Below, piece by piece: positions 8,579 through 17,701 of a DNA stretch of 64,000 bases (position 1 is its first letter; each line of letters starts with the position of its first letter). The position numbers and the translations under genes are program-made. Under the pieces are notes generated by a model. It searched no databases and was not told the origin of the DNA. It saw nothing but the letters and a program-made list of their open reading frames with translations. The DNA comes from DASWUZ01 sp036401395 (GTDB taxonomy: Bacteria; Acidobacteriota; Terriglobia; Terriglobales; Acidobacteriaceae): the NCBI GenBank assembly GCA_036401395.1, contig DASWUZ010000043.1:4025-68024 (forward strand), written 5' to 3'.

Positions 8579-9574
8579 ATGAAGGTATTCCTTACAGGTG
8601 CGACGGGGTTTGTGGGCAGCCATGTTGCTCGCGAGCTTGCCGGGCTTGGCTACGAGCTTCGCCTGCTGGTGCGCAAGAGCAGCCGGCTCGAGAACCTCGA
8701 AGGCATCGCCGGCGATACGGTCGTCGGAGACCTGCTGCTGCCGGATCCTCTGCGGGCCGCAATCGCGGGCTGCGGTGCGGTGATGCATGTCGCCGCCGAC
8801 TACCGCCTCTGGGTTCGCGATCCGGGGGCGATGCAGGCGGTGAATGTCGGCGGCACGCGCGAGTTGCTGCGTATAGCGCGGGAAGAAAAGGTGCCGCGTT
8901 TCGTCTACACCTCGAGCGTGGCGACAATGGGCTTCCGTGCAGACGGTACGATCGTGGACGAACTGACCCCCGTATCGCTCGACGCGATGGTAGGACACTA
9001 TAAGCGTTCGAAGTTCCTCGCTGAGCAGGAGGCCGCTGCGGCGGCGAAGGCGGGGCAGCAGGTCATTATCCTCAACCCCACGACGCCCATCGGCCCCAAT
9101 GATCTTAAGCCCACGCCGACCGGGCGGATCATCGTCGATTTTCTGAATGGAAAGTTCCCCGCCTACTCCGATACCGGTTTGAATCTGGTGGATGTGCGGG
9201 AGGTTGCGCGTACGCATGCGGCGGCGCTCGAGCGGGGCACGGCGGGCGAGCGTTACATTCTTGGAGGCGAAAATCTTACCCTTAAGCAGATACTGGACAA
9301 GATGTCGGCGATCACCGGGCTGCCATCCCCAACCATGAAGGTGCCGCACGCGGTCGCTGCAGCCTACGCCTTCTTCGAGGAGAACATCACGGGACGGCTT
9401 CGAGGCAAAGAGCCGCGTGCCACCGTCGAAGCGGTGCGCATGGCGCGTAAGAAGATGTACGCCTCTTCGGCAAAGGCGGAGCGGGAGCTTGGCTTTCGAG
9501 TCGTACCGGTGTACCAGGCGCTACGGGCTTCTATCGACTGGTTTCGAGCGCATGGTTATGCGCCGCCTGCTTGA
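8579..9574 (+). CDS. hpnA: Hopanoid-associated sugar epimerase HpnA
   Basis: An extended short-chain dehydrogenase/reductase of 331 aa, NAD(P)-dependent, cytoplasmic. The Rossmann motif 'GATGFVGSH' is at residues 7-15; the serine strand is 'VYTSSVATMG' (~109-118); and the catalytic pair is Y141 and K145 in 'HYKRSK'. The substrate region 'NPTTPIGPNDLKPTPTG' is typical of HpnA and dihydroflavonol-reductase-like proteins. HpnA is found in many hopanoid clusters but its reaction is not settled. The stop overlaps the TTG start of hpnG (TTGA), so the two are coupled. Confidence 0.9.
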   Translation: MKVFLTGATGFVGSHVARELAGLGYELRLLVRKSSRLENLEGIAGDTVVGDLLLPDPLRAAIAGCGAVMHVAADYRLWVRDPGAMQAVNVGGTRELLRIAREEKVPRFVYTSSVATMGFRADGTIVDELTPVSLDAMVGHYKRSKFLAEQEAAAAAKAGQQVIILNPTTPIGPNDLKPTPTGRIIVDFLNGKFPAYSDTGLNLVDVREVARTHAAALERGTAGERYILGGENLTLKQILDKMSAITGLPSPTMKVPHAVAAAYAFFEENITGRLRGKEPRATVEAVRMARKKMYASSAKAERELGFRVVPVYQALRASIDWFRAHGYAPPA

Positions 9575-10326
9575 GCGCCGCCGTCCCTCGCGTCGGCATT
9601 ATCGCAGCGCTTCCTGGAGAGCTGGCTCCGCTGGTCAAACCTTCACGCAGCCAAGGATGGACGCGCGTTGATGCAGGCGGAAGCATCCACCAATGGGAGC
9701 GGGATGCGGTCCAGAAGGATGGCCGACCCGCGAAGTGGATCGCGGTGTGCGCCGGGATCGGCAGCGAGGCAGCTACTCGCGCGTTTGCCGCGGCGGAGAA
9801 AGATCGGCCGCTGAGCGCGGTGCTTTCGGTTGGATGGGCTGGGGCATTGAATCCGGAGATAACACCCGGCCAGGTGCTGCGCGCCTGCTGGGTGGTGAAC
9901 GCACAGACGGGGGAGCGCTTCCACTTTTCGCCGGGCGGTCAGAGCGCTGCCGAGGTGACAGGGCTGGTGACGACTAGACGGGTCAGCGATGCGGACGAGA
10001 AGGCCAGGCTTGCGCGAGCTTATCCCGGCGCGGGGCTGGTCGATATGGAGGCTGCGACGGTAGGCCGGCTTGCGGCCATGCGCGGTATTTCGGTCTACTG
10101 TTTCAAGGGAGTTTCCGACGGATTTGGTGATCGGCTGCCGGACCTGAACCCATTCATCGATGACGTTGGGCAGTTTCGGAGGGTGAAGTTCGCCGCCCGT
10201 GTTGCTCTACAGCCGAGGTACTGGTCTGGGTTGCGTGCGCTCGGAGCCAACAGCACCATGGCGGCCGGGGAGCTCGCGGCCCGGGTGAGATCATTTCTCG
10301 AAGAGGAAATTGGATTCGATGAATAG
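9571..10326 (+). CDS. hpnG: Adenosylhopane nucleosidase HpnG
   Basis: A 251-aa member of the PNP/MTA-SAH nucleosidase (phosphorylase) superfamily. In hopanoid synthesis HpnG removes adenine from adenosylhopane to give ribosylhopane. Family marks: 'VGIIAALPGELAPL' at the N-terminus, 'VLSVGWAGALNPE' (~90-102), and the signature 'GLVDMEAATVGRLA' (~155-168) with the purine-binding Asp/Glu pair, then 'FKGVSDGFGDRLPDLN'. The TTG start at 9571 overlaps the hpnA stop; the coupled context decides this start. Its 3' end overlaps the next dehydrogenase gene by eight bases. Confidence 0.88.
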   Translation: MSAAVPRVGIIAALPGELAPLVKPSRSQGWTRVDAGGSIHQWERDAVQKDGRPAKWIAVCAGIGSEAATRAFAAAEKDRPLSAVLSVGWAGALNPEITPGQVLRACWVVNAQTGERFHFSPGGQSAAEVTGLVTTRRVSDADEKARLARAYPGAGLVDMEAATVGRLAAMRGISVYCFKGVSDGFGDRLPDLNPFIDDVGQFRRVKFAARVALQPRYWSGLRALGANSTMAAGELAARVRSFLEEEIGFDE

Positions 10327-11425
10327 CGTAGTGGCCGAAGCAGTAACAACAGCGGTTACAAATGCAATTCCCGCGACGATGCGAGCGGCGGTGTATCGCG
10401 GTATCAACGATGTGCGGGTCGAGACGGTGCCTGTGCCGCAGATTGGGGCCGGCGAGGTGCTGCTGCGGGTGCATGCGTGCGGCATCTGCGGGACCGATCT
10501 CAAGAAGATTCACACGGGCTCGCACTCTGCACCGCGCATCTTTGGCCATGAGACGGCGGGCACGGTGGCGGCGGTCGGGGAGGGAGTGAGGGCCTTCGCG
10601 GTGGGCGACCGGGCGATGGTCTTTCATCACATCCCGTGCGGGGAGTGCTACTACTGCCGCAAGCGAACCTTTGCGCAGTGCGAGACCTACAAGCGCGTCG
10701 GAGTTACTGCTGGCTTCACTCCGGCGGGGGGCGGCTTTGCGGAGTATGTGCGGGTGATGGACTGGATCGTCCGCCGCGGTCTGGTGAAAATTCCCGACGA
10801 GGTGCCTCTAGAGCAGGCGGCATTTGTGGAGCCGGTTAACACCTGCCTTAAGGCCATCAAGAACCTCAACCTGGCGCCCGATGAAACAGTCCTGGTCATT
10901 GGACAGGGGCCTATCGGCATCCTGCTGGCCTCGTTGGCCGCGCGCTCGGGAGCGAAGGTGCTGACCTCCGATTTATATCCCGAGCGGCATGCTGCGGCGG
11001 CGAGCTTTGGACTGAGTCACCCCATCGATGCGCGGGAGGATGTAGCCGCCGCAGCAAGAGCGGCGAGCGAGGGGCGAGGGGCCGATGCTGTGATCCTCGC
11101 CGTCGGCAGCGACAGGCTTATTCCTGTTGCACTCGGGGCGGCGCGGCCGGGCGGCCGGGTGCTGCTCTTTGCGCAGACACAGCATGGCGAGGCAATCTTC
11201 GATCCGGCCGCGGTGTGCATGGACGAGAAGTCGCTCGTGGGCTCCTACAGCGCCTCGGCCGACATCCAGGATGAGGGCGCTGCGCTGGTCTTTGATGGGT
11301 ATCGGAGTGGCTTTGACCTGACACGGCTTATCTCGCATCGCTTTCCGCTGGAGCAGGCCGTCGAAGCCATTGCCCTTGCCTCGATGCCCTCCGCGCACAC
11401 GATGAAGATAATGATTGAGCCTTAG
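10319..11425 (+). CDS. Zinc-dependent alcohol dehydrogenase, hopanoid cluster (copy 1)
   Basis: A medium-chain dehydrogenase/reductase of 368 aa from ATG 10319. That start has AGAGGA 11 bases upstream; the TTG at 10310 lies too close to that site. Catalytic zinc ligands are visible as 'CGICGTD' and 'GHETAG' (C57, H77, E78). The structural zinc lobe 'PCGECYYCRKRTFAQC' has all four cysteines. The nucleotide motif is 'VIGQGPIGI'. The family includes sorbitol, threonine and sugar-alcohol dehydrogenases. It overlaps hpnG, so it belongs to the hopanoid operon; a role in reducing or modifying the ribosyl side chain is plausible but unproven. A second enzyme of the same family lies at 14504. Confidence 0.85.
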   Translation: MNSVVAEAVTTAVTNAIPATMRAAVYRGINDVRVETVPVPQIGAGEVLLRVHACGICGTDLKKIHTGSHSAPRIFGHETAGTVAAVGEGVRAFAVGDRAMVFHHIPCGECYYCRKRTFAQCETYKRVGVTAGFTPAGGGFAEYVRVMDWIVRRGLVKIPDEVPLEQAAFVEPVNTCLKAIKNLNLAPDETVLVIGQGPIGILLASLAARSGAKVLTSDLYPERHAAAASFGLSHPIDAREDVAAAARAASEGRGADAVILAVGSDRLIPVALGAARPGGRVLLFAQTQHGEAIFDPAAVCMDEKSLVGSYSASADIQDEGAALVFDGYRSGFDLTRLISHRFPLEQAVEAIALASMPSAHTMKIMIEP

Positions 11426-11628
11426 TTCAGGTAGAGTAGCCTCAGGAAGCAGAACGTTCTGACTACAAATCCGATCCCGAAGCAATCAGATGTTGCCTCG
11501 CGACTGAATAAGTGACTCGGCGATTATGTGCGAACTGATAATGCAGGAAACACGGTTTCATAGTGCTATGCAATGGGCGCGAGGGCCTGTGAGCCCGTTG
11601 TAAAGGCCACTGCAAAGCTTGTCCCGAC

Positions 11629-14058
11629 TCACTCCTCCCGCAGCAGGATTAAAGGATTGACCGACAGAGCGCGTCGAGCTGGAATCCACGTCGCCACGAG
11701 CCCCAACAGCAGCATTGCTACAACCACGCAGGCCAGCACCAGCGGATCACGTGGCGTGGCTTGATACACAATAGAAGCCAGCACCTTTGTCGCAAGCAAA
11801 CCAAGAGCCAATCCAACGCCCGAACCAATCGCCAACAGTTTGAACGCACGTCCAAGCGCGGCCTGCAATACTTCCTTGCGTTTAGCGCCCAGAGCCACGC
11901 GGATTCCTAACTCCCGCAGTCGCTTGCTCACTGAGTACGCGGCCATTCCGAAGATACCGGTGATCGAGAGCATCGCTCCCATCATGCCCAGCACACCCAG
12001 GGACACTGTCGCCAGGCGCGAGGGGAACAGAGTTCCCCCCAGTTCTGAACTCCACGGCCGGATCGTAACAACCATGCCTGGGTCGATGTCCCGGAGCACA
12101 CCTCTCATGGCTGCGGCAAGTTGCTGCGGCTCGCGGCTGGACCGCACCACCAACCATATCCAGCTAGCCGGCGATTGAAGGAGGGGGAAGAACATGGCAG
12201 GCTTCTGGTCTTCGGTGAGGCTCACATATTTTCCGTCCTCGACCAGACCTACCACCTGCACGCGCGTGCCATCGCGCAGCTTGAAATTGCGGCCGACAGC
12301 GTCTGGTATGGAGCCGAGAATCTTGCTTGCGAACTCCCGGTTCACGACGGCTACGCGCGGGGCCCTGGCGTCGTCATGCCACGAGAAGGCGCGGCCTGCC
12401 GATAGAGCTGTGCCGGATGCGCGGAAATAGTCTGGTGAAATGTTGTACATACAAGGGTTGGCCGCGGCTTTTAACGGGCTGAGATCTGCGGTTGTCTCGG
12501 TATAGACAACCGCCTGCCAACAACCGGGAAGTTCGAGCGGCGGGTACTGCACCGATCCTACGGACTCTACACCAGGAACGGCTTGGATGGCCTCGATCAT
12601 GCGGCGCTGCATCGCGGGTACTTTTTCGCTGCTGTAGCCTGCTGCCTTCAGATCGGTATCGGCCAACAAGGTGTTGCGCGGCTCAAAACCGAAGTTGCTT
12701 TGCATGGAGCGCATGAGTCCGCGCACGGCAACCATCGATGAAGTGACCAGCACAACACAAATCGCAATCTGGACGACGAGCAACACATCTCGCACGGTAA
12801 TCCGGCGGCCGAATGCGCCTGTCGATCCCGCTTTAACGATCTCGTAGGGATTGGCCCGGAGAACCTGGCGCACGGGGACGACTCCGAAGAGCACTCCGCT
12901 GACCAGCGCCAGGACCAACGCTATCAAATACACGTTAGCGTCCGGACTTACCGGTATGTGGAGGGGAAATTGGGGAAATGGCCGCCATGCGCTCAACCGG
13001 TTCAGGAGCAGAACGCTCACCGTGAGTCCGGCTATGCCTCCGGCGAGGGAAAGCAGTACGGACTCGGTGAACATCTGTCTCAAGATGCGATTGCGGCTCG
13101 AACCAAGAGCCAGGCGCAAGGCCACTTCGCGAGAACGGTCGGCGGCCCGCGCGGCAAACAGGCTGCCGAGGTTGGCACAGGAGGCCAGCAGTATCAGTGC
13201 CGCAAGAAGCATCAACCCGGCGAGAAAGGCTTGCATGGGCCGATCCAAGTAGTCGCCATGCAGACCTGGCCGCGCGAGTGTGTACACCTCACTGCCTTCT
13301 TCTCTGGGATAGGTTTTCTTCAGGTACGAGTCCACGGAGTTCAGATCGGCAGTGGCCTGGGCTGCAGTGAATCCCGGCTTCAGTCGCCCCACCAGCTCAA
13401 ACATCCAGTGGTCGGCGCGCGCGTTCAGGACTTTCTCGCCGGATAACTGCTCATGGTTCACGATGGGCACGAAGATATCCGAGGCAAAAAATAAGACTGT
13501 TCCCTGGAATTCCGGCGGCGTGACGCCAACAATGGTGACCGGGTGCTTGTTAAGCCGGACAATACGGCCCACGACACTGCGATCATCTTTGAAATGGCTG
13601 TGCCAGTAGGAGTAGGAGAGCACGACATAGGGCGCGCTGCCCGGGCCATGCTCGTCGGAAGCGTGGAAGAAACGGCCAAGGTACGGTTGAATGCGCAGTA
13701 AGTCGAAGTAGTTCCCGCTGGTTTCGTATTCCCAGACATTGGATGGATCTTTGCCCGTGTCAAGGCCCGCCTGAGCGATGGCCCAGGCAGCCACATCGTC
13801 GAAGCTGCGATTGCGCTGGCGAAGATCGAGATAGTCGGGATAGGAGTGGGCGCCGACGCCGCCGCCATGTTGGATTACGAGAAGACTCTCTGGCTGAGGC
13901 ACATTCAGCGGACGCAGGATGAGCGCGTTCCATACGCCGAAGACGACGGCGTTGGCGCCGATGGCCAGCGTCAGCGTCAAAACTGCGGTGACAGTGAAGC
14001 CAGGAGACTTACGCAGCTGGCGTAGGGCGAATCGCAGGTCCTGCAGCAGGGTGGTCAT
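11629..14058 (-). CDS. ADOP-type ABC transporter permease (MacB/FtsX-like, two permease domains)
   Basis: An ~809-aa membrane protein starting at ATG 14058 with 'MTTLLQDLRFALRQLRKSPG', the typical N-terminus of acidobacterial duplicated orphan permeases. It has an N-terminal membrane segment ('FTVTAVLTLTLAIGANAVVF'), a large periplasmic MacB_PCD domain ('SGNYFDLLRIQPYLGRFF'), three membrane helices in the middle (first FtsX domain, 'LFAARAADRSREVALRLALG'), a second periplasmic domain ('NISPDYFRASGTALSAGRAF'), and a second FtsX domain at the C-terminus ('KRLRELGIRVALGAKRKEV'). No ATPase gene is adjacent, as usual for orphan ADOPs. It faces opposite to, and interrupts, the hopanoid genes. Substrate unknown. 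Confidence 0.9.
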   Translation of the reverse strand: MTTLLQDLRFALRQLRKSPGFTVTAVLTLTLAIGANAVVFGVWNALILRPLNVPQPESLLVIQHGGGVGAHSYPDYLDLRQRNRSFDDVAAWAIAQAGLDTGKDPSNVWEYETSGNYFDLLRIQPYLGRFFHASDEHGPGSAPYVVLSYSYWHSHFKDDRSVVGRIVRLNKHPVTIVGVTPPEFQGTVLFFASDIFVPIVNHEQLSGEKVLNARADHWMFELVGRLKPGFTAAQATADLNSVDSYLKKTYPREEGSEVYTLARPGLHGDYLDRPMQAFLAGLMLLAALILLASCANLGSLFAARAADRSREVALRLALGSSRNRILRQMFTESVLLSLAGGIAGLTVSVLLLNRLSAWRPFPQFPLHIPVSPDANVYLIALVLALVSGVLFGVVPVRQVLRANPYEIVKAGSTGAFGRRITVRDVLLVVQIAICVVLVTSSMVAVRGLMRSMQSNFGFEPRNTLLADTDLKAAGYSSEKVPAMQRRMIEAIQAVPGVESVGSVQYPPLELPGCWQAVVYTETTADLSPLKAAANPCMYNISPDYFRASGTALSAGRAFSWHDDARAPRVAVVNREFASKILGSIPDAVGRNFKLRDGTRVQVVGLVEDGKYVSLTEDQKPAMFFPLLQSPASWIWLVVRSSREPQQLAAAMRGVLRDIDPGMVVTIRPWSSELGGTLFPSRLATVSLGVLGMMGAMLSITGIFGMAAYSVSKRLRELGIRVALGAKRKEVLQAALGRAFKLLAIGSGVGLALGLLATKVLASIVYQATPRDPLVLACVVVAMLLLGLVATWIPARRALSVNPLILLREE

Positions 14059-14503
14059 AGTTGGGCTCCGCGTTAGGCTTAGGTCGGGGTTCAAGTGCAA
14101 TTCGAGCGCCAAAGTGTCTAAATAGAACCCTATGAGATTAAAGCGGCTTACGGAGTCTCGCAGGCAAATGGACCCGATCGTATGTCCGGATTCGCCACGG
14201 GTTGTCCGTGAACGAACAGCGGAGACCGCGATGGATTACGTTCCCAGTTGACGCGAACAGGTCAAGTCACTCCTTGGGCGCCTGGCGCCTAACATCGGGC
14301 TTTGAACGAGATGGCAGGAGGTCAGGTCTCATGTGCGGCGGGCCTGAAGTGGAATCGCCGCTGTGGGGCTAAAAGGAGAGGATTTACGGATCGGGGAACG
14401 GGTAGAGGAATGGAGGCCGGCTCGCCAGAAACCTGAGGCCACCCTTCTCCCTGGCCGACGCTCGCTGGGTGACACGCTGTCTAAAGTGCGACAATAAGAT
14501 GTT
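14059..14503. other. Intergenic region between permease and second dehydrogenase
   Basis: A 445-base divergent gap that should hold promoters for the leftward permease gene and the rightward dehydrogenase-hpnCDE block. The only protein-like frame is a 39-codon one from ATG 14132 to 14251 without a clear ribosome-binding site; I do not consider it supported. No PadR-type regulator, often seen beside ADOP genes, is present. No tRNA or strong terminator was recognised. Confidence 0.4.
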
Positions 14504-15595
14504 ATGGCTACGGAGATGAACGCGGCTGTGCTTTACGGTCAGGAAGACGTGCGAATCGAGCGCGTTCCGATGCCGCGCCCGGAGCCTGGGGAGATCGTGG
14601 TGCGCATTACGGCGGCCCTTACCTGCGGCACTGATCTTAAGGTCTATCGCCGAGGCTACCACGCCAAGATGCTGGTTCCGCCCGCCTTATTTGGGCACGA
14701 GTTAGCTGGGGTGGTGCATGCCGTTGGCCGGGGTGTGACGAAGTTTACCCGCGGCATGCGAGTGGTGGCGTTGAACTCCGCGCCATGCGGGAAGTGCTTC
14801 TGGTGCCAGCACGGGCAGGAGAACCTTTGTGCCGACCTGCTCTTCAACAACGGCGCTTATGCGGAGTACATCCGGGTGCCGGCGCGGATTGTTGAAAAGA
14901 ACACGCTGATCGTGCCGGACGGCGTTCCTCTGGAGCATGCGGCCTTGACGGAGCCGCTGGCATGCGTGGTCCGCGGCCTGGACGAGACGGGAGCACAACC
15001 GGGCGACACGGTTGCGGTGATCGGTGCCGGACCCATCGGCCTGATGTTCATTCATACGGCGCAGCTCTCGGGTATGCGGGTGATCGCGGTAGTCAAGCGG
15101 GATGAGCAGGTGGCGACGGCGCGCATCTTCGGTGCGGAGAAGATTGTACAGACCACGGCAGCCGATGATGTTGTTGCGGCGGTGCGTTCTCTGACCCCCG
15201 AGAGGCGCGGCGCCGATGTTGCCATCGAGGCAGTTGCGACCCCGCATACCTGGCAGTGGGCGGTCGATATGGTGCGCCGTGGCGGTACTGTGAACTTCTT
15301 TGGCGGTTGCGCGGCGGGAACGCGGGTGAGCCTCGATACCAATCGCCTGCACTACAACGACATCACGCTCAAGGCGAGCTTTCACCACACTCCGGCAAGC
15401 AGCCGCAAGGCGTTTGAACTGCTGACCAGCGGACGGTTCAACTGTGGCGAGTACATCACGGGTCGCGCTCCGCTGGTTGAACTCGATCAGGTCTTTCGCA
15501 AGCTGATGGACCGCTCCAATGACGTAAGGAGCGGGCTGAACGGCGAGCGGAAGGCGGACAAGAAGAACGACATTAAGACGGCGATCATTCCTTAG
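14504..15595 (+). CDS. Zinc-dependent alcohol dehydrogenase, hopanoid cluster (copy 2)
   Basis: A 363-aa medium-chain dehydrogenase, same family as the gene at 10319 but clearly diverged. Zinc ligands: 'LTCGTDLK' and 'FGHELAG' for the catalytic site and the four-cysteine lobe 'PCGKCFWCQHGQENLC'. NAD-binding motif 'VIGAGPIGLMFI'. A Lys/Asp-rich tail ('GERKADKKNDIKTAIIP') closes the protein. It is followed after 37 bases by hpnC in the same direction, so it probably heads a dehydrogenase-hpnC-hpnD-hpnE transcript. Substrate unknown; placement suggests a hopanoid or squalene-linked oxidoreduction. Confidence 0.85.
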   Translation: MATEMNAAVLYGQEDVRIERVPMPRPEPGEIVVRITAALTCGTDLKVYRRGYHAKMLVPPALFGHELAGVVHAVGRGVTKFTRGMRVVALNSAPCGKCFWCQHGQENLCADLLFNNGAYAEYIRVPARIVEKNTLIVPDGVPLEHAALTEPLACVVRGLDETGAQPGDTVAVIGAGPIGLMFIHTAQLSGMRVIAVVKRDEQVATARIFGAEKIVQTTAADDVVAAVRSLTPERRGADVAIEAVATPHTWQWAVDMVRRGGTVNFFGGCAAGTRVSLDTNRLHYNDITLKASFHHTPASSRKAFELLTSGRFNCGEYITGRAPLVELDQVFRKLMDRSNDVRSGLNGERKADKKNDIKTAIIP

Positions 15596-15632
15596 AGGCT
15601 GTCGATGAAACCCGGAATGTTAGTGAGAGGGC

Positions 15633-16640
15633 ATGCCTGACATCCTCATAAACAGTGCTGATCAGACGGAGCTTCCCGAGCTGATTGACCGGGGATGGGC
15701 AGCGCTGCCGGCCGAGTACCGGATTCCTGCGGTGCGGCCCTCGCTGGCGGAGGCGCGAGCCTATTGCAAGCGGCTGACTGAGTCACACTACGAGAATTTC
15801 CACGTGGCCTCGTGGTTTCTGCCGCGGCGACTGCGGCCTCACTTCGAGAGTATTTACTCTTACTGCCGCATCTCGGACGACCTCGGCGATGAGGTCGGTG
15901 ACGCTGCGCAGTCGCTTGCGCTGCTCGATCTGTGGAGTGGGGAGCTGGACGCGTGCTACCGCGGTGACGGAACGGAGGCGCGGCATCCGGTGTTTGTCGC
16001 GCTTGGAGAGACGATTCGCGAGTGCACGATACCTAAGGAGCCATTCGCGGATCTGCTGGTAGCGTTTCGCGGCGATCAGACTGTGACTCGGTATCAGACG
16101 ATGGCCGATGTGCTGGATTACTGCCGCTACTCCGCCAACCCGGTCGGAAGGCTGGTTCTGCTGGCATGCGGCTATCGGGATGAGGAGCGCTTTCGGCTGT
16201 CAGACTTTACCTGTTCGGCGCTGCAGCTGGCCAACTTCTGGCAGGATGTTCGCGATGACTTCAACAAGGGCCGCATCTACCTGCCACAGGCTGACATGCA
16301 GCGCTTCGGGGTTGATGAAACGACCATTGCTGCGGGACGCGCGACTCCACAGTTTCGCGAGCTGATGCGGTATGAGGTCGAAGAGGCGCGGAAGATGTTC
16401 GGACAAGGGCTGCCACTGATCAGGATGGTCGACCGTGAGCTGGCCGTCGACCTCGATCTGTTCAGCCGTGGCGGGCTTGAGATACTCAGAGCGATCGAAG
16501 CCCGCAGATTAGATGTTTTGAGCGCCCGGCCGGTGATCTCGAAGGGCAGGAAGGCAGGGCTGCTGCTGCGCGCTCTTTGTGGCAAGCTGCTGCCCGGCGG
16601 GAGCTTGCCAAGACCTGATAGCACCGAGACAGCCCGGTGA
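15633..16640 (+). CDS. hpnC: Squalene synthase-like HpnC (hydroxysqualene synthase)
   Basis: A 335-aa trans-isoprenyl diphosphate synthase of the squalene/phytoene synthase family. In the HpnCDE route HpnC converts presqualene diphosphate to hydroxysqualene. The two Asp-rich Mg-binding motifs are present: 'SDDLGDEVGD' (D82, D83, D86) and 'FWQDVRDDFNKGRIYLP' (~residue 210 on). The 'HYENFHVASWFLPR' N-terminal segment is characteristic of HpnC rather than HpnD. The GTG start of hpnD overlaps its TGA by four bases. Confidence 0.93.
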   Translation: MPDILINSADQTELPELIDRGWAALPAEYRIPAVRPSLAEARAYCKRLTESHYENFHVASWFLPRRLRPHFESIYSYCRISDDLGDEVGDAAQSLALLDLWSGELDACYRGDGTEARHPVFVALGETIRECTIPKEPFADLLVAFRGDQTVTRYQTMADVLDYCRYSANPVGRLVLLACGYRDEERFRLSDFTCSALQLANFWQDVRDDFNKGRIYLPQADMQRFGVDETTIAAGRATPQFRELMRYEVEEARKMFGQGLPLIRMVDRELAVDLDLFSRGGLEILRAIEARRLDVLSARPVISKGRKAGLLLRALCGKLLPGGSLPRPDSTETAR

Positions 16641-17698
16641 GTACGCGGGTGGAGAAGCGGGAGGGCGCTGTTGCGCCGCGCGAGATGGGCCAGCCGGCTG
16701 AGCGGTCCACAATGACCTCGGCTGGTGGACGGTGGCCGGAGACGAAGATTGCCGCGGCGTATCGGGCGTGCGAAGAGATCGCCCGGCGGGAGGCGCGGAA
16801 TTTTTACTACGCGTTTCGCGCCTTGCCCAAGGCGAAGCGCAATGCAATCTGCGCCGTGTATGCGTTCATGCGGCACGCCGACGATCTCTCCGACGATGAG
16901 ACGATCTCGCACACGGAGCGCCGGGCGGCTCTCGACGGGTGGCTCGCCGAGTGGCACCGGTTCGATGAGGCGTTTGAGCGGGCAGCCCTGGGCGACAGGT
17001 TCTCGAGCGGCGACCTCGTCTTCCTCGCGTTGGCAGACGCGCGACGGCGCTTCGGCATCCCTTCCGATCTGCTGGATGAGCTGGTCGAAGGGACGGCGAT
17101 GGACTTGCGCGGGTCGATGCAACGCGCTGTAATCTCAGCATCGGCTGGACCTGTGCTCGATCTTTACCCAACCTTTGACGAGCTCTATCGCTACTGCTAC
17201 CTGGTTGCGTCTGTCGTAGGCCTGGTATGCATCCGCATCTTTGGCTATGAAGATCTGCGCGCCGAAAAGCTGGCCGAGGAGACTGGCATTGCCTTCCAGC
17301 TGACGAACATCCTGCGCGATGTACGCGAAGACGCGGAGCGCGGGAGGATATACCTGCCCGTCGAAGATATGGAGCGGCTGGGGGTCACACCGGACGAGTT
17401 GGCCCGCGTTGCCGTCGGGCACCGAGCCACTGCCGGCCAACGCGAGTTGCTCGCGCTTGAGGCGAGGCGCGCTGAGCACTACTACGAGTCGGCCCAGGCG
17501 CTGCTACCGCTGATCTCACCGGACAGCCGGCCCGCTCTCTGGGTGCTGGTGACGATCTATCATGAGCTGCTCCAGCGCATCGTTCGAAGTAGGTTTGAGG
17601 TCTTTGCGGCGAAGGTGCGAGTGCCCACCTGGAAGAAATTTTGGATACTCGGACGAGGCCTGCTGCGCGTATTTGCGTATCGGCTCGGGCTGGGCTGA
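16637..17698 (+). CDS. hpnD: Presqualene diphosphate synthase HpnD
   Basis: Condenses two farnesyl diphosphates to presqualene diphosphate, the first step of the HpnCDE squalene route. 353 aa with motifs 'RHADDLSDDE' (D82, D83, D86) and 'NILRDVREDAERGRIYLP'. The 'FYYAFRALPKAKRNAICAVYAF' segment is typical of phytoene/squalene synthases. The GTG start at 16637 overlaps the hpnC stop; the first ~30 residues are poorly conserved, so an internal start (ATG near residue 26) is possible. hpnE begins three bases after its stop. Confidence 0.93.
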   Translation: MSTRVEKREGAVAPREMGQPAERSTMTSAGGRWPETKIAAAYRACEEIARREARNFYYAFRALPKAKRNAICAVYAFMRHADDLSDDETISHTERRAALDGWLAEWHRFDEAFERAALGDRFSSGDLVFLALADARRRFGIPSDLLDELVEGTAMDLRGSMQRAVISASAGPVLDLYPTFDELYRYCYLVASVVGLVCIRIFGYEDLRAEKLAEETGIAFQLTNILRDVREDAERGRIYLPVEDMERLGVTPDELARVAVGHRATAGQRELLALEARRAEHYYESAQALLPLISPDSRPALWVLVTIYHELLQRIVRSRFEVFAAKVRVPTWKKFWILGRGLLRVFAYRLGLG

Positions 17699-17701
17699 TC
17701 T

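Noticed and set aside
14132..14251. 39-codon frame upstream of the second dehydrogenase
   Set aside because: Arg-rich, no ribosome-binding site, no recognisable family.
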